Positions 1 to 9,125 of a DNA stretch of 64,000 bases are shown piece by piece; position 1 is the first letter of the stretch, and each line of letters begins with the position of its first letter. This DNA comes from Amycolatopsis sacchari (lineage in GTDB: Bacteria > Actinomycetota > Actinomycetes > Mycobacteriales > Pseudonocardiaceae). The translations under genes and the position numbers were made by a program. Below the pieces are notes generated by a model, which worked only from the letters and a program-made list of their open reading frames with translations, was not told the origin of the DNA and did no database searches. The stretch is from the NCBI RefSeq assembly GCF_900114035.1, contig NZ_FORP01000007.1, positions 279,846 to 343,845 on the forward strand, given 5' to 3'.

Positions 1-1195
<1,195 letters not shown>

Positions 1196-1202
<7 letters not shown>

Positions 1203-2383
1203 CGTTCCTCCAGCGCCTTGAGGTAGCCCTCGGCGTTGCGCTTGGTTTCGGCGAGCGAGTCACCACCGAACTTCTCCAACGCCGCGTCAGCCAGGACGAG
1301 CGCGGCCACCGACTCCAGCACGACCCCGGCCCGCGGCACCGCACAAACGTCGGACCGCTGGTGGATGGCCACCGCGGGCTCGCCGGTCGTGACGTCCACA
1401 GTGGACAGCGCCTTCGGCACGGTCGAAATCGGCTTCATCGCGACGCGCACCCGCAGCGGTTCCCCGTTGGTGATGCCGCCTTCCAGTCCGCCCGCACGGT
1501 TCGACCGGCGCGTGACGCCGACCGGCCCGGAGCCCGGGTCGATCTCGTCGTGCGCCTGGCTGCCCCAGCGGCGGGCCGTGGTGAAGCCGTCACCCACCTC
1601 GACGCCCTTCATCGCCTGCACGCCCATCAGCGCACCCGCGAGCCGCGCGTCCAGGCGGCGGTCCCAGTGCACGTGGGAACCGAGCCCCGGCGGCAGCCCG
1701 TAGGCGATCACCTCGATCACGCCGCCGACGGTGTCCCCCGCCTTCCGCACGGCGTCGACTTCGGCGACCATCCGGTCCGTGGCCTCCTGACCGAAGGCAC
1801 GCACCGGGCTCTCGTCGATGGCGGCGAGGTCTCCGGGGCCCGGCAGCGGGCCTTCCGGTGCCTCGGCACCGCCGATCGAGATCACGTGGCTGATGATCTC
1901 CACACCGAGCAGCTGACGCAGGAACGCGCGCGCCACCGTGCCGAGTGCTGTGCGGGACGCGGTTTCCCGCGCGCTGGCCCGCTCGAGCACGGGCCGGGCC
2001 TCGTCGAAGCCGTACTTCTGCATGCCAGGCAGGTCCGCGTGCCCGGGCCGGGGCCGCGTCAGCGGCTCGTTGCGGGCGAGACCGGCGAGCTCGGCCGGAT
2101 CGACCGGGTCGGCGGCCATGACCTTTTCCCACTTGGGCCATTCCGCGTTTTCGATGTGCACCGCGATGGGGCCGCCCTGGGTCACGCCATGCCGGACACC
2201 GCCGAGGAACTCGATGTGGTCGGTTTCGAAGCCCATGCGCGGGCTGCGGCCGAACCCGAGCCGCCGGCGGGCGAGCTGCTCACTCACTTCGGCGGTGGTG
2301 ACCTCGACTCCGGCCACCATCCCTTCCAGCACGGCGGCCAGCGCGGGCCCGTGCGATTCACCTGCGGTTATCCAGCGCAACAC
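1196..2383 (-). CDS. aroC: Chorismate synthase
   Basis: Chorismate synthase removes phosphate from EPSP to give chorismate and needs reduced FMN. The 395-aa product is the normal length. It opens with [13 protein letters not shown], the family signature. [24 protein letters not shown] and [12 protein letters not shown] follow, and the third signature [15 protein letters not shown] lies near residue 290. The GTG start at 2383 is immediately upstream of the signature, so no longer N-terminus is plausible. The 3' end overlaps aroK. It is the first gene of the aroC-aroK-aroB run, 33 nt after the prepilin peptidase gene. Confidence 0.97.
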
Positions 2384-2416
2384 CTCACGATCCTGTCACG
2401 TCCCACCCTGCGGGAC

Positions 2417-3073
2417 TCAAGTGCCCATACCTGTTCCCGGGAACACCGCGACCAGCCAGGTCGCGGCGAGCATGCCGGGCCCGTGCGGTACTCCGCGCCT
2501 CCAATGCCGGACCAGCGCGAGCACCACCGTGACCACCGACGCGAGTGCGGCCGCCAGGACGAGCGCCATCCAGTGCACGGCGCCCACCACCGCGCCGAGG
2601 ACACCTGCGAGCTTCACGTCGCCCGCGCCTAACGAGCGGCAAGACAACGCGTGCACCAGCATGTGTGCGCCGCCGAAGAGGACAGCGGCAGCGGCCGCTC
2701 GAATCGCCAGCGGCGGGCCGGGACCGGCTGCCGCCGCTGTCACGAGCGCAGTCGCGAGGGCTGGGTACGCGGGCAACGTGAGCGCGTCAGGCAGGCGGCG
2801 GTGGCGCAGATCAGCGGCCGCCAGCGGGACCGCGAAGGTCGCAAGAGCGAGTGGCACCGGCAGCCACCAGCCCGGCCAGGCGCCCGCAAGCCAGCGCCAG
2901 CCCGCGAACGACCACAGGACGGCCGTGCCGACGGCGACGGGAAGCGTCGGGACCGGGGCGGGCGCACGGGCCCGGGCGAGGACGACTGAGGCGAGCATCG
3001 CGAGCGTGGCGCCCGCTCCGGCGAACGCGGCGGTGAGGAGGATGGCGAGAACGGGGTGGAGTGCGTTGGTCAT
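2417..3073 (-). CDS. Type IV prepilin peptidase-like protein (A24 family)
   Basis: This is a polytopic membrane aspartic peptidase of the A24 family, which cleaves (and in some members N-methylates) type IV pilin-like precursors such as Tad/Flp pilins. The 218-aa product is mostly hydrophobic, with six to seven membrane segments. It has the two expected aspartate motifs, DLRHRRLPDAL near residue 88 and GAGDVKLAG near residue 150. The N-terminal cysteine-rich methylase loop of full PilD proteins is absent, as in actinobacterial short forms. I chose the ATG at 3073 (MTNALHPVLA). The frame stays open far upstream, but there it is proline-rich and unlike any protein. This gene is a common upstream neighbour of aroC in actinobacteria. 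Confidence 0.85.
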   Translation of the reverse strand: MTNALHPVLAILLTAAFAGAGATLAMLASVVLARARAPAPVPTLPVAVGTAVLWSFAGWRWLAGAWPGWWLPVPLALATFAVPLAAADLRHRRLPDALTLPAYPALATALVTAAAAGPGPPLAIRAAAAAVLFGGAHMLVHALSCRSLGAGDVKLAGVLGAVVGAVHWMALVLAAALASVVTVVLALVRHWRRGVPHGPGMLAATWLVAVFPGTGMGT

Positions 3074-4133
3074 GCCTCTACTTTTCCCGGGGTGGGCGGT
3101 ATTCGGCAAGGAAGAGTTTTTACGAGTGGACCACTCGTGCGGAAATTCGGAGGAATTCCTTCGGTCGGGTGAATTGGGGTCGAGTTGCGCTGCGAATTGT
3201 GGTGCCGGTGGGCGGTTTGCGGCTGGGGCGAAGGCGGAGCGGATGGGGCAGCGGGTTTGGGGCGGAGCGGGTGGAAGCGCGGGGTGGGGTGGGTGGAAGC
3301 GCGGGTGGGGGTCAGGTAGGGCGATGGGGTGCACGACCGGTGGTGTGATCAGGACGGGGTGGGCGGTTGAGCGAACGGCCACCGTGAGCGCGGATCGAAC
3401 GAGACGGGTGTGCAGGGGGATTGAGCGGCCAGGGTTGGCGGGAGGACTGGGCGGCCGGGGGGGTCGGGGGTCGCGCAAGCCGGAAAGCGGGGCTATCAAA
3501 CGGTAGGGGTGGGCGTGGCGATCGAACGGCCAAGGTGACTGGGGAGCCGAGTCCAAGCAATGGCGATGGGCCAGAAGGAAGCCGCGTGCGGGAAGGATTC
3601 CGCCGAAGTGTCCGAGACCCGGTTTGGTTTCGGCGGAAGAAGGGGCGGCGTGGTCGGTGGTAGCTCGCTCGGTGATCAAGTGAGCCGGAATGAGGCGGTC
3701 ACATGCGATTGGTGGCATGGCCGGGGTAGTGGTTCGCGCGATGATCGGAATGGGACTGGGCGGTGCTTGCGCCGGATGGGGAAAGTAGGCACGTCGACGT
3801 GGTCCCACAGCGGTAACGGGCGGAAAATAGTGTCACCGCGAACTGGCGCGCGGAATTCATCTCATGAACGGCCGCGCCGGGGAGATAAAAATGAGTAGCG
3901 AGGCTCAGGGAAAACCGAAATATGGAGCGGGATATCCGGTACGGACAGCCGACCTCGCCCCGAGCAGGAAATGGAGCAGGGACCGTAGCGGGACCACCGC
4001 ACCGACTGCCTCAGAACTGAGCCCGAGTGGAACGGCCATGATGCCCCGTGAAGCCGTCCCAGCGAAGACGCCGCTCAGACAAAGCCGTCCCACCGAAACC
4101 GCCGCCCAGGCAAAAGCCGCCGGGGGCGCAGCC
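3074..4133. other. Non-coding stretch of about 1 kb, G-rich on the plus strand
   Basis: No convincing gene was found. Frames open on either strand encode proline- or glycine/arginine-rich strings with no family signature or suitable start. Between roughly 3180 and 3530 the plus strand is strongly purine- and G-biased. It contains two 22-nt tandem units beginning GGGTGGAAGCGCGGG (3269-3290 and 3291-3312) and dense G tracts at 3281-3311. Base composition is visibly less GC3-structured than in the flanking genes. The stretch separates the aro operon from the sigma/anti-sigma operon. Confidence 0.6.
3269..3312 (+). repeat. Two tandem 22-nt G-rich units, possible G-quadruplex
   Basis: Two near-identical 22-nt units both start GGGTGGAAGCGCGGG (3269 and 3291). 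G tracts at 3281-3284, 3286-3289, 3291-3293, 3303-3305 and 3307-3311 could support a plus-strand G-quadruplex, although one loop is 9 nt long. This is a direct reading of the sequence; function is unknown. Confidence 0.55.
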
Positions 4134-4766
4134 TCAGGGCTGCCAGCGCAGCACCGGCGTCCCCGATGCTGTGCGGATCTCCAGGGCCTGGATGTCGTCC
4201 GGGGACATCGCCGTGTCCAGGGTGATCTTCGCCGTGTGGTCCGGGTCCGCCCACCAGCTCGCCAGATCCGTCTCGGTCCCGTCCGCCCTGAGGGCGACCA
4301 GGCGGTAGTCCGCCCCGTACTCCGCCCCCTTGTACTGGCACGACATGTCCACCCGCGAACCGCCCGACACGGCGGCCACCGCGGCCGTCGCCTGAACGGG
4401 GGCCGACACCAGTGGCGTCATGGCGGTCCCGGCAGGCCCGGCGGCCTGCGGGACGAACACCGCCGCCACCACCGCGGCAGCCGCGGCCACCCCGACCACC
4501 GTGGTCGTCAGCGTGCGCCGCCTCCGGGCCTTGCGCACGGCACCCAGCATCGACGGCAACACGCCGGGCGGCGGCTCGGGCGGCTCCACCATCTCCGGGC
4601 CGACCTGGGCCAGCAGCCCCGGCAACCCCGCCAGTTCCTGCACCGACCGCGCGCACTCCGCGCAGTCCTTCAGGTGCGCCTCGAAGGCAGCCCGGTCCTC
4701 GGGGGACAGCGCGCCGAGGACATACGCCGCGTCATAGGTCTCGAACTCGTCCGCAGGCCGGCTCAC
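4134..4766 (-). CDS. Zinc-binding anti-sigma factor, membrane anchored
   Basis: This is a predicted anti-sigma factor for the ECF sigma factor encoded just upstream. The N-terminal domain carries the ZAS motif H31-x3-C35-x2-C38, which typically binds zinc and the sigma factor. A single membrane segment follows at about residues 86-107, after a basic KARRRR stretch. The roughly 100-aa extracytoplasmic part resembles the RskA/DUF-type sensor domain, ending in a conserved-looking W..P..T.KI.LD region. The GTG start at 4766 overlaps the sigma stop codon (GTGA), as usual for sigma/anti-sigma pairs. The inducing signal cannot be read from the sequence. Confidence 0.87.
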   Translation of the reverse strand: MSRPADEFETYDAAYVLGALSPEDRAAFEAHLKDCAECARSVQELAGLPGLLAQVGPEMVEPPEPPPGVLPSMLGAVRKARRRRTLTTTVVGVAAAAAVVAAVFVPQAAGPAGTAMTPLVSAPVQATAAVAAVSGGSRVDMSCQYKGAEYGADYRLVALRADGTETDLASWWADPDHTAKITLDTAMSPDDIQALEIRTASGTPVLRWQP

Positions 4767-5275
4767 CGGGTCACCCCCCTCTCCTCCAACGCGAGCCTCA
4801 ACGCCCGCAACGCGTAGTGCGTCCGCGACTTCACCGTCCCGGGCGCGACCCCCAGCCGCTCCGCCGCCTCAGCCACCGAAAACCCCTGGAAGTAGCACAA
4901 TCCCAGCACCTCGCGGTGCGCGTCGGACAGCTCGCGCACCGCCTCCGCCACCAGCCAGCCCTGCAGCGCGCGCTCGGTCCCGTCCGGCAGCGCCAGCTCC
5001 GGCGGCGCGTCCGTGCTCACCTCGGACCGCGACGCCGCCGAACGCCACCCGTCGATCGCAATCCGGCGGGCCACCGTGAACAACCACGCCCGTGCCGAGC
5101 CCTGCGTCTGGTCCAGCACCTTCGGGTGCTTCCACGCCCGCAGCAGCGTCTCCTGCACCACGTCCTCGGCGAGGGCGCGGTCACCGTTCGTCAGCCTGAG
5201 CGCGTAGGACCACAGCGCCGCCGCGTGCTCGTCGTGCAGCGCGCGCATCAACTGGTCTTCCGCACCCTCCTTCAT
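4763..5275 (-). CDS. ECF-family RNA polymerase sigma factor
   Basis: This is a 170-aa extracytoplasmic-function sigma factor. Region 2 includes ALRLTNGDRALAEDVVQET and RAWLFTVARRIAIDGWR; region 4 includes HREVLGLCYFQGFSVAEAA and the recognition helix GVAPGTVKSRTHYALRAL. The layout resembles SigK/SigL-like actinobacterial ECF factors paired with RskA-type anti-sigmas. The ATG at 5275 overlaps the upstream membrane-protein stop (ATGA). The same frame is open further upstream, but that part is antisense to a membrane gene and was discarded. The gene is co-transcribed with a four-helix membrane protein upstream and the anti-sigma gene downstream. Autoregulation is likely but unproven. Confidence 0.92.
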   Translation of the reverse strand: MKEGAEDQLMRALHDEHAAALWSYALRLTNGDRALAEDVVQETLLRAWKHPKVLDQTQGSARAWLFTVARRIAIDGWRSAASRSEVSTDAPPELALPDGTERALQGWLVAEAVRELSDAHREVLGLCYFQGFSVAEAAERLGVAPGTVKSRTHYALRALRLALEERGVTR

Positions 5276-5658
5276 ACGCGGAGGGCCTGCCGCGTCCGCG
5301 TCTGCGCGAACAGCAGCGCGGCCCCGAACACCACGCAGCCCGCCTCGGTCACCACGCCCCAGATCTCCGACTGCATCACGAACTGCTCGTGCACCCCGAA
5401 CAACCCGCCCGGCGTCAGCGAGACCAGGTACGCGGCCAGCGTGACCGCGCCGAAGCCGACCGCCGCCAGCACCGGCAGCCAGTGGTGCCAAAGCAGCACC
5501 GCGAGCGCGATCGCCACCCCCGCGATCACGTTCACCAGGAACAACGGGCCGATCGTGTCGATGTCGGCGAACCCCTCGTTCGCGTACAGGTCGTAGTGCA
5601 CCCAGGCCGAGCCGAGCAGCCCCAGCACCACCAGGACCCGCAGCACCCACGCCACCAT
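5272..5658 (-). CDS. Four-helix membrane protein, unknown function
   Basis: This small integral membrane protein of 128 aa has about four hydrophobic segments: residues 5-20, 38-58, 63-82 and 98-118. Recognisable stretches are WVHYDLY near residue 19 and LFGVHEQFVMQSEIWGV near residue 87. No enzymatic motif is visible. It is the first gene of the operon with the sigma and anti-sigma genes and overlaps the sigma start by 4 nt, so it may be part of the signalling unit or a target of it. The ATG at 5658 is preceded by GAAGGGG. A related protein type is often found beside ECF sigma genes in actinobacteria, but I do not know a function. Confidence 0.75.
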   Translation of the reverse strand: MVAWVLRVLVVLGLLGSAWVHYDLYANEGFADIDTIGPLFLVNVIAGVAIALAVLLWHHWLPVLAAVGFGAVTLAAYLVSLTPGGLFGVHEQFVMQSEIWGVVTEAGCVVFGAALLFAQTRTRQALRV

Positions 5659-5711
5659 GGCCGCACCCCTTCCCTCGACGGCAAACCTATAACCGTTCCA
5701 CGAGACGACCC

Positions 5712-5751
5712 CCGATCCGGTTCAATGTGCAACAACTTTGAACCGGATCGG
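5712..5751. promoter_or_regulatory. Perfect 14-bp inverted repeat between divergent genes
   Basis: The left arm CCGATCCGGTTCAA (5712-5725) and right arm TTGAACCGGATCGG (5738-5751) are perfect reverse complements around a 12-nt AT-rich spacer. The element sits between the membrane protein/sigma operon (minus) and the Rieske gene (plus). It could be a shared operator or an RNA hairpin in either leader. It lacks a T tract, so a terminator role is unlikely. Confidence 0.6.
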
Positions 5752-5773
5752 CGGCTATCCCGTGAAAAAAGGC

Positions 5774-6217
5774 ATGACTGCTGACACACCCACCCGTCGT
5801 ACCGTCCTGACCACCGGAGTCGCCGTGGCCGGCGCTGCGGCCGGTGCGGTCGCGCTCGCGGCCTGCGGCACCGACTCGGGCTCGTCCGGCTCGTCCGGGG
5901 GCGCCGCACCCGCGCCCGCGCCGTCGGGCACGACCGTCGCGGCGCTCGCCGACATCCCGGTCGGGCAGTGCAAATCCGTGCAGGTCAACGGCCAGCAGGC
6001 CATCGTCGCCCGGCCGACCGAGACGACCGCGGCGTGCTTCAGCGCCATCTGCACGCACCAGGGCTGCACCGTCAACCCCGACGGCGGCAAGCTCAGCTGC
6101 CCCTGCCACGGCTCGGTGTTCAACGCGCTGACCGGCGCCGTCGAAAAGGGCCCGGCCTCGACGCCGCTGCCGTCCATCCCCGTGAAGGTCGACGGCAGCA
6201 ACGTCGTGACCGCCTAG
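5774..6217 (+). CDS. Rieske 2Fe-2S lipoprotein, Tat-exported
   Basis: This is an exported Rieske iron-sulfur protein of about 147 aa. The N-terminus has a twin-arginine stretch (TRRTVLTTG), a hydrophobic segment and a lipobox-like ALAAC, suggesting Tat export and lipid anchoring. A Ser/Gly/Ala/Pro linker follows. The Rieske domain has the cluster motifs C-T-H-Q-G-C and C-P-C-H-G-S. The protein resembles stand-alone actinobacterial Rieske proteins of unknown redox partner rather than the cytochrome bc1 subunit. I chose the ATG at 5774. GTG 5762 is also possible, and TTG 5738 lies within the inverted-repeat arm and is unlikely. The stop shares the 4-nt CTAG with the convergent EIIA gene. Confidence 0.88.
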   Translation: MTADTPTRRTVLTTGVAVAGAAAGAVALAACGTDSGSSGSSGGAAPAPAPSGTTVAALADIPVGQCKSVQVNGQQAIVARPTETTAACFSAICTHQGCTVNPDGGKLSCPCHGSVFNALTGAVEKGPASTPLPSIPVKVDGSNVVTA

Positions 6218-6666
6218 CCCCAGACGAACAGCTGCTCACCGGCGGCCACGGGGCCGTCGGTGAGCAGCTCCGAAAGCCCGTCCGCCGGTGCGTCGAGCGC
6301 GACCACCGGCACCACCGGCGAGTAGCCGGCGGCCCGCACCGCGTCCGGGTTCCACCGGATCAGCGGCTGCCCCGCCCGCACGGACTCGCCCTTCACCACG
6401 TGCAGGGTGAAGCCCTCACCCTTCTGCTTGACCGTGTCGATGCCCAGGTGCACCAGCACGCCCTTGCCGTCCTCCCCCGCGACGACGAACGCGTGCGGGT
6501 GCAGGGTGACCACGGTGCCGTCGATCGGCGCCACCGCCTCCTGCTCCCCGCCGCCGGGCTCCACGGCGACCCCCGGCCCGACCATCGCCTGCGCGAACAC
6601 CGGGTCGGGCACCTCGCTCATCGGCACCGCCCGGCCTGGCACCGGGCTCGCGACGACCGTGCTCAC
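6214..6666 (-). CDS. PTS EIIA component, glucose/GlcNAc type (Crr-like)
   Basis: This soluble EIIA of the glucose family, 150 aa, accepts phosphate from HPr and passes it to EIIB. The phosphorylated histidine is H73 in GVLVHLGIDTV, with the assisting H58 in LHPHAF. The domain begins with PVPGRAVPMSEVPDPVF and includes GEQLFVW at the C-terminus. The GTG start at 6666 overlaps the EIIB stop (GTGA), so EIIB and EIIA form an operon divergent from the GntR-EIIC pair. Together they make a complete split PTS permease. HPr is encoded at 41.6 kb; EI is not in the window. Confidence 0.93.
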   Translation of the reverse strand: MSTVVASPVPGRAVPMSEVPDPVFAQAMVGPGVAVEPGGGEQEAVAPIDGTVVTLHPHAFVVAGEDGKGVLVHLGIDTVKQKGEGFTLHVVKGESVRAGQPLIRWNPDAVRAAGYSPVVPVVALDAPADGLSELLTDGPVAAGEQLFVWG

Positions 6667-6899
6667 AGCAGGTCCTGGATGTCCTCGGCGATCGTGTCGG
6701 CCTCCGGCCCCACCACGACCTGCACGACCGATCCCATCTTCATGACCCCGTGGGCACCGGCCTGCTTGAGCGCCGCCTCGTCCACCACGGAACCGTCCTG
6801 CAGTTCGCAGCGCAGCCGCGTGATGCACCCTTCGATGTCGATGACGTTCCCGGCGCCTCCGAGCGCCGCGAGAATCTTTTCCGGCCTGTCGTCGGCCAC
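6663..6899 (-). CDS. PTS EIIB component, glucose/GlcNAc type
   Basis: This is a stand-alone EIIB domain of 78 aa. It carries the phospho-cysteine C25 in the signature IEGCITRLR, preceded by ILAALGGAGNV, and has the typical ending VVVGPEADTIAEDIQ. It transfers phosphate from EIIA to the sugar entering through EIIC. It is translated from a GTG at 6899 and coupled to EIIA. The separation of B from C as free-standing genes is typical of the GlcNAc PTS of streptomycetes and relatives. Confidence 0.93.
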   Translation of the reverse strand: MADDRPEKILAALGGAGNVIDIEGCITRLRCELQDGSVVDEAALKQAGAHGVMKMGSVVQVVVGPEADTIAEDIQDLL

Positions 6900-6946
6900 G
6901 GCGGCCTCCCTCTCCTAGTCGGCTGAACACGTTCCCGTAACGGTGG

Positions 6947-6976
6947 TTGACACCCCAACGGTAGGCGGAGCATTCT
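6947..6976 (+). promoter_or_regulatory. Candidate promoter for the GntR-EIIC operon
   Basis: TTGACA (6947-6952) matches the -35 consensus exactly. CATTCT (6971-6976) is an acceptable -10 at 18-nt spacing. Transcription would start close to the TGGTCTAGACCG element at 6991, consistent with steric repression. This is inferred from sequence only. Confidence 0.45.
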
Positions 6977-6990
6977 GCCCCATCAAGAAA

Positions 6991-7002
6991 TGGTCTAGAC
7001 CG
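6991..7002. promoter_or_regulatory. DasR-type operator (dre) upstream of the PTS genes
   Basis: TGGTCTAGACCG matches 11 of 12 core positions of the dre palindrome TGGTCTAGACCA known from the GlcNAc regulator DasR of Streptomyces. It lies between the divergent EIIB-EIIA and GntR-EIIC units, just downstream of a TTGACA promoter. It would let the adjacent GntR/HutC protein control both units. Confidence 0.75.
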
Positions 7003-7062
7003 GAACGTACCAATCTTCGGCGCCGGGAGCGAGCCCGGCAACGAAGCCGAAACAAAGGGAAG

Positions 7063-7839
7063 GTGGCGACGTTGGCTGGATCCGAAGTCGCCGCCGGCCG
7101 GGTGGTGGACGGCCCCACGCCGAAACACGCCCAGCTGCGGGAAATCCTGCGGCGCACGATCGAACGGGAGCTCCCGCCCGGCTCCCCCATCCCGTCGGAA
7201 CGGGAGCTGGCGCAGCGCTACGGCGTCTCGCGGCTGACCGTCCGGTCGGCGATCGGGAAGCTGGTCGAGGAGGGCCTGCTGACCAGGGCGAGGGGCAAGG
7301 GCACCTTCACCGCGACCCGCCGGATGGACCTGCAGCTGTACCTGTCGTCGTTCACCAACGACATGCGGCGGCGCGGGCTCGTGCCCACCACGAAGGTGCT
7401 CGGCCTGGCGGCCGAGGTCCCGCCGGCGCCCACCGCGAACGCACTGGGTCTCGCCCCGGGCAGCAGCGCCTACCGGCTGACCCGGCTGCGGTGCGCCGAC
7501 GGGGTACCGCTCGCGCTCGAGCGGGGCTGGTACCACCCAGGGCCGCTGCCCGGACTGCTCGACCAGGACCTCACGCAGTCCCTGTACGAGCTCCTCGCCC
7601 GGCACTACGACCTCCGCTTCGACCACGGCAGGCAGATCGTCTGGGCCGAGGCGGCGGACCGGGAAACCGCGCGGCTGCTGGGCATCCGCGCCGGCGACCC
7701 GCTTCTGGTCTTCCGCCGGATCTCCACCACCGCCGGAGATCCGGTCGAGGACATCACCTCCTGGTACCGGGGCGACCGGTACCAGGTGACCATGGATCTG
7801 GACCCGACACTCCCCGCCGAACACGGAGGTATGCCGTGA
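7063..7839 (+). CDS. GntR/HutC-family repressor, DasR-like
   Basis: This transcriptional regulator of about 258 aa has an N-terminal winged helix (QLREILRRTIERELPPGS, then PSERELAQRYGVSRLTVRSA and GKGTFTA). The C-terminal UTRA ligand domain (about 90-250) includes YLSSFTNDMRRRGLVPTTKV. The arrangement and the operator in front of it resemble DasR, whose effector is a phosphorylated amino sugar; the ligand here is inferred. Starts at GTG 7063 or TTG 7072 are both possible. The TTG is better spaced from AAAGGGAAGG. Upstream in-frame sequence is basic and contains the operator, so it was excluded. The stop overlaps the EIIC start (GTGA). Confidence 0.87.
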   Translation: MATLAGSEVAAGRVVDGPTPKHAQLREILRRTIERELPPGSPIPSERELAQRYGVSRLTVRSAIGKLVEEGLLTRARGKGTFTATRRMDLQLYLSSFTNDMRRRGLVPTTKVLGLAAEVPPAPTANALGLAPGSSAYRLTRLRCADGVPLALERGWYHPGPLPGLLDQDLTQSLYELLARHYDLRFDHGRQIVWAEAADRETARLLGIRAGDPLLVFRRISTTAGDPVEDITSWYRGDRYQVTMDLDPTLPAEHGGMP

Positions 7840-9062
7840 GTACCACCACCGCCGAAGGAACGAACAGAGGGAAGGGCAGGGGGGTCGCGGGGCTGCAGCG
7901 CTTCGGCCGCAGCCTCATGCTGCCCATCGCCACGCTGCCCGCCGCGGGTCTGCTCAGCCGGCTGGGCCAGGACGACCTGCTCGGCCGCTGGGACGCGACG
8001 AAGAAGGTCGCGGCCGTGCTCGCCGCGGCCGGCGGTGGGCTGTTCGACTGGCTCCCGCTGCTGTTCGCGGTGGGCATCGCCGTCGGCTTCGCCCGGCGCG
8101 GCGACGGTTCGACCGGCGTCGCCGCCGTCGTGGGCTTCGTCGTGTTCAACAAGGTCGTGCAGGTCTTCGCGCCGATCAGCGACCTGGAAGGGTTCAAGGA
8201 GGGCTGGTACCTCCAGCCGATCAAGTGGCCCTACAGCGTGCTGGGCGGTGTGATCGTCGGTCTCGTGACGGCGGTGCTGTGGCAGCGGTTCCACCGCATC
8301 AAGCTGCCCCCGTACCTGGCCTTCTTCGGCGGCCGCCGGTTCGTGCCGATCATCAACTCGCTCGCCCTGCTGGTCCTCGGCGTCATCTTCGGCCTGATCT
8401 TCCCCGCCGTGGACAACGTCATCCAGCACCTGGGCAACGCGGTCACCGGGGACGCGGTCATCGGTGGCGGGATCTACGGTCTGGTCAACCGGCTGCTCCT
8501 GCCGATCGGCCTGCACCAGCTGATCAACGTGCCGGTGTGGTTCATCTTCAAGGGCGGCGACATCAACAACTTCTTCGCCGGGGACCCGCACGCGGGCGCG
8601 TTCACGACCGGGTTCTTCCCGATCTTCATGTTCGCGCTGCCCGCCGCCGCGCTGGCCATCTGGCACACCGCCCGGCCGGAGCAGCGGAAGGTGGCGGGCG
8701 GCATCATGATCTCCGCCGCGCTGACCTCGTTCCTCACCGGCGTCACCGAGCCGATCGAGTTCGCGTTCATGTTCGTGGCGTGGCCGCTGTACCTCATCCA
8801 CGCGGTGCTCACGGGCGTCTCGCTCGCGATCTGCAACGCGCTGGACATCCACCTCGGGTTCTCGTTCTCGGCGGGCGCGATCGACTACCTGCTGAACTTC
8901 AGCGCCCCGGCCGCGAACCGGGCGTGGCTGCTGATCCCGATCGGCCTGGTGTACGCGGTGATCTACTACTTCGTGTTCCGCTGGGTCATCACGAAGTGGA
9001 ACCTGCGCACCCCGGGCCGCGAGGAGGAGGGCGCCGAGCTCAACGACACCACCAAGGTCTGA
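7836..9062 (+). CDS. PTS EIIC permease, glucose/N-acetylglucosamine family
   Basis: This is a membrane-embedded sugar-translocating EIIC, 408 aa, with about ten hydrophobic segments. Family motifs include LQRFGRSLMLPIATLPAAGL at the start, GLHQLINVPVWF near residue 230, the sugar-binding GVTEPIEFAFMF near residue 300 and HLGFSFSAGAIDYLLN near residue 345. No EIIB or EIIA domain is fused. EIIB and EIIA are encoded divergently next door, matching the NagE2-type split system. GlcNAc is the most likely substrate because of the DasR-like regulator and dre site, but glucose cannot be excluded. The GTG start overlaps the regulator stop. Confidence 0.9.
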   Translation: MSTTTAEGTNRGKGRGVAGLQRFGRSLMLPIATLPAAGLLSRLGQDDLLGRWDATKKVAAVLAAAGGGLFDWLPLLFAVGIAVGFARRGDGSTGVAAVVGFVVFNKVVQVFAPISDLEGFKEGWYLQPIKWPYSVLGGVIVGLVTAVLWQRFHRIKLPPYLAFFGGRRFVPIINSLALLVLGVIFGLIFPAVDNVIQHLGNAVTGDAVIGGGIYGLVNRLLLPIGLHQLINVPVWFIFKGGDINNFFAGDPHAGAFTTGFFPIFMFALPAAALAIWHTARPEQRKVAGGIMISAALTSFLTGVTEPIEFAFMFVAWPLYLIHAVLTGVSLAICNALDIHLGFSFSAGAIDYLLNFSAPAANRAWLLIPIGLVYAVIYYFVFRWVITKWNLRTPGREEEGAELNDTTKV

Positions 9063-9069
9063 CGACCGC

Positions 9070-9114
9070 ACGACGAGGGCCCGGTGCGACGCGGTCGCGC
9101 CGGGCCCTCGTCGT
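9070..9114 (+). terminator. Strong hairpin terminator after EIIC
   Basis: A perfect 15-bp stem (ACGACGAGGGCCCGG at 9070-9084 pairing with 9100-9114) with a 15-nt loop begins 8 nt after the EIIC stop. There is no long T run, as is common for actinobacterial terminators. It ends just before the next gene at 9126. Confidence 0.75.
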
Positions 9115-9125
9115 AGGGTGGCGGG

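Noticed and set aside
3074..3808. N-terminal extension of the prepilin peptidase frame
   Set aside because: The frame is open but encodes proline-rich low-complexity sequence. The ATG at 3073 gives the complete A24 protein directly at its first membrane segment.
3864..4817. Plus-strand frame of about 317 codons
   Set aside because: Most of it is antisense to the anti-sigma gene, and the translation is Arg/His/Gln-rich with no motif. The short unique part has no protein features.
5738..5773. TTG start for the Rieske protein
   Set aside because: The TTG is the first base of the right arm of a perfect inverted repeat and has no ribosome site. The Tat motif is complete from 5774.
6667..7824. 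Extension of the EIIA frame into a 536-codon protein
   Set aside because: It runs antisense through EIIB and the GntR gene. The GTG at 6666 overlaps the EIIB stop, and the EIIA domain is complete from there.
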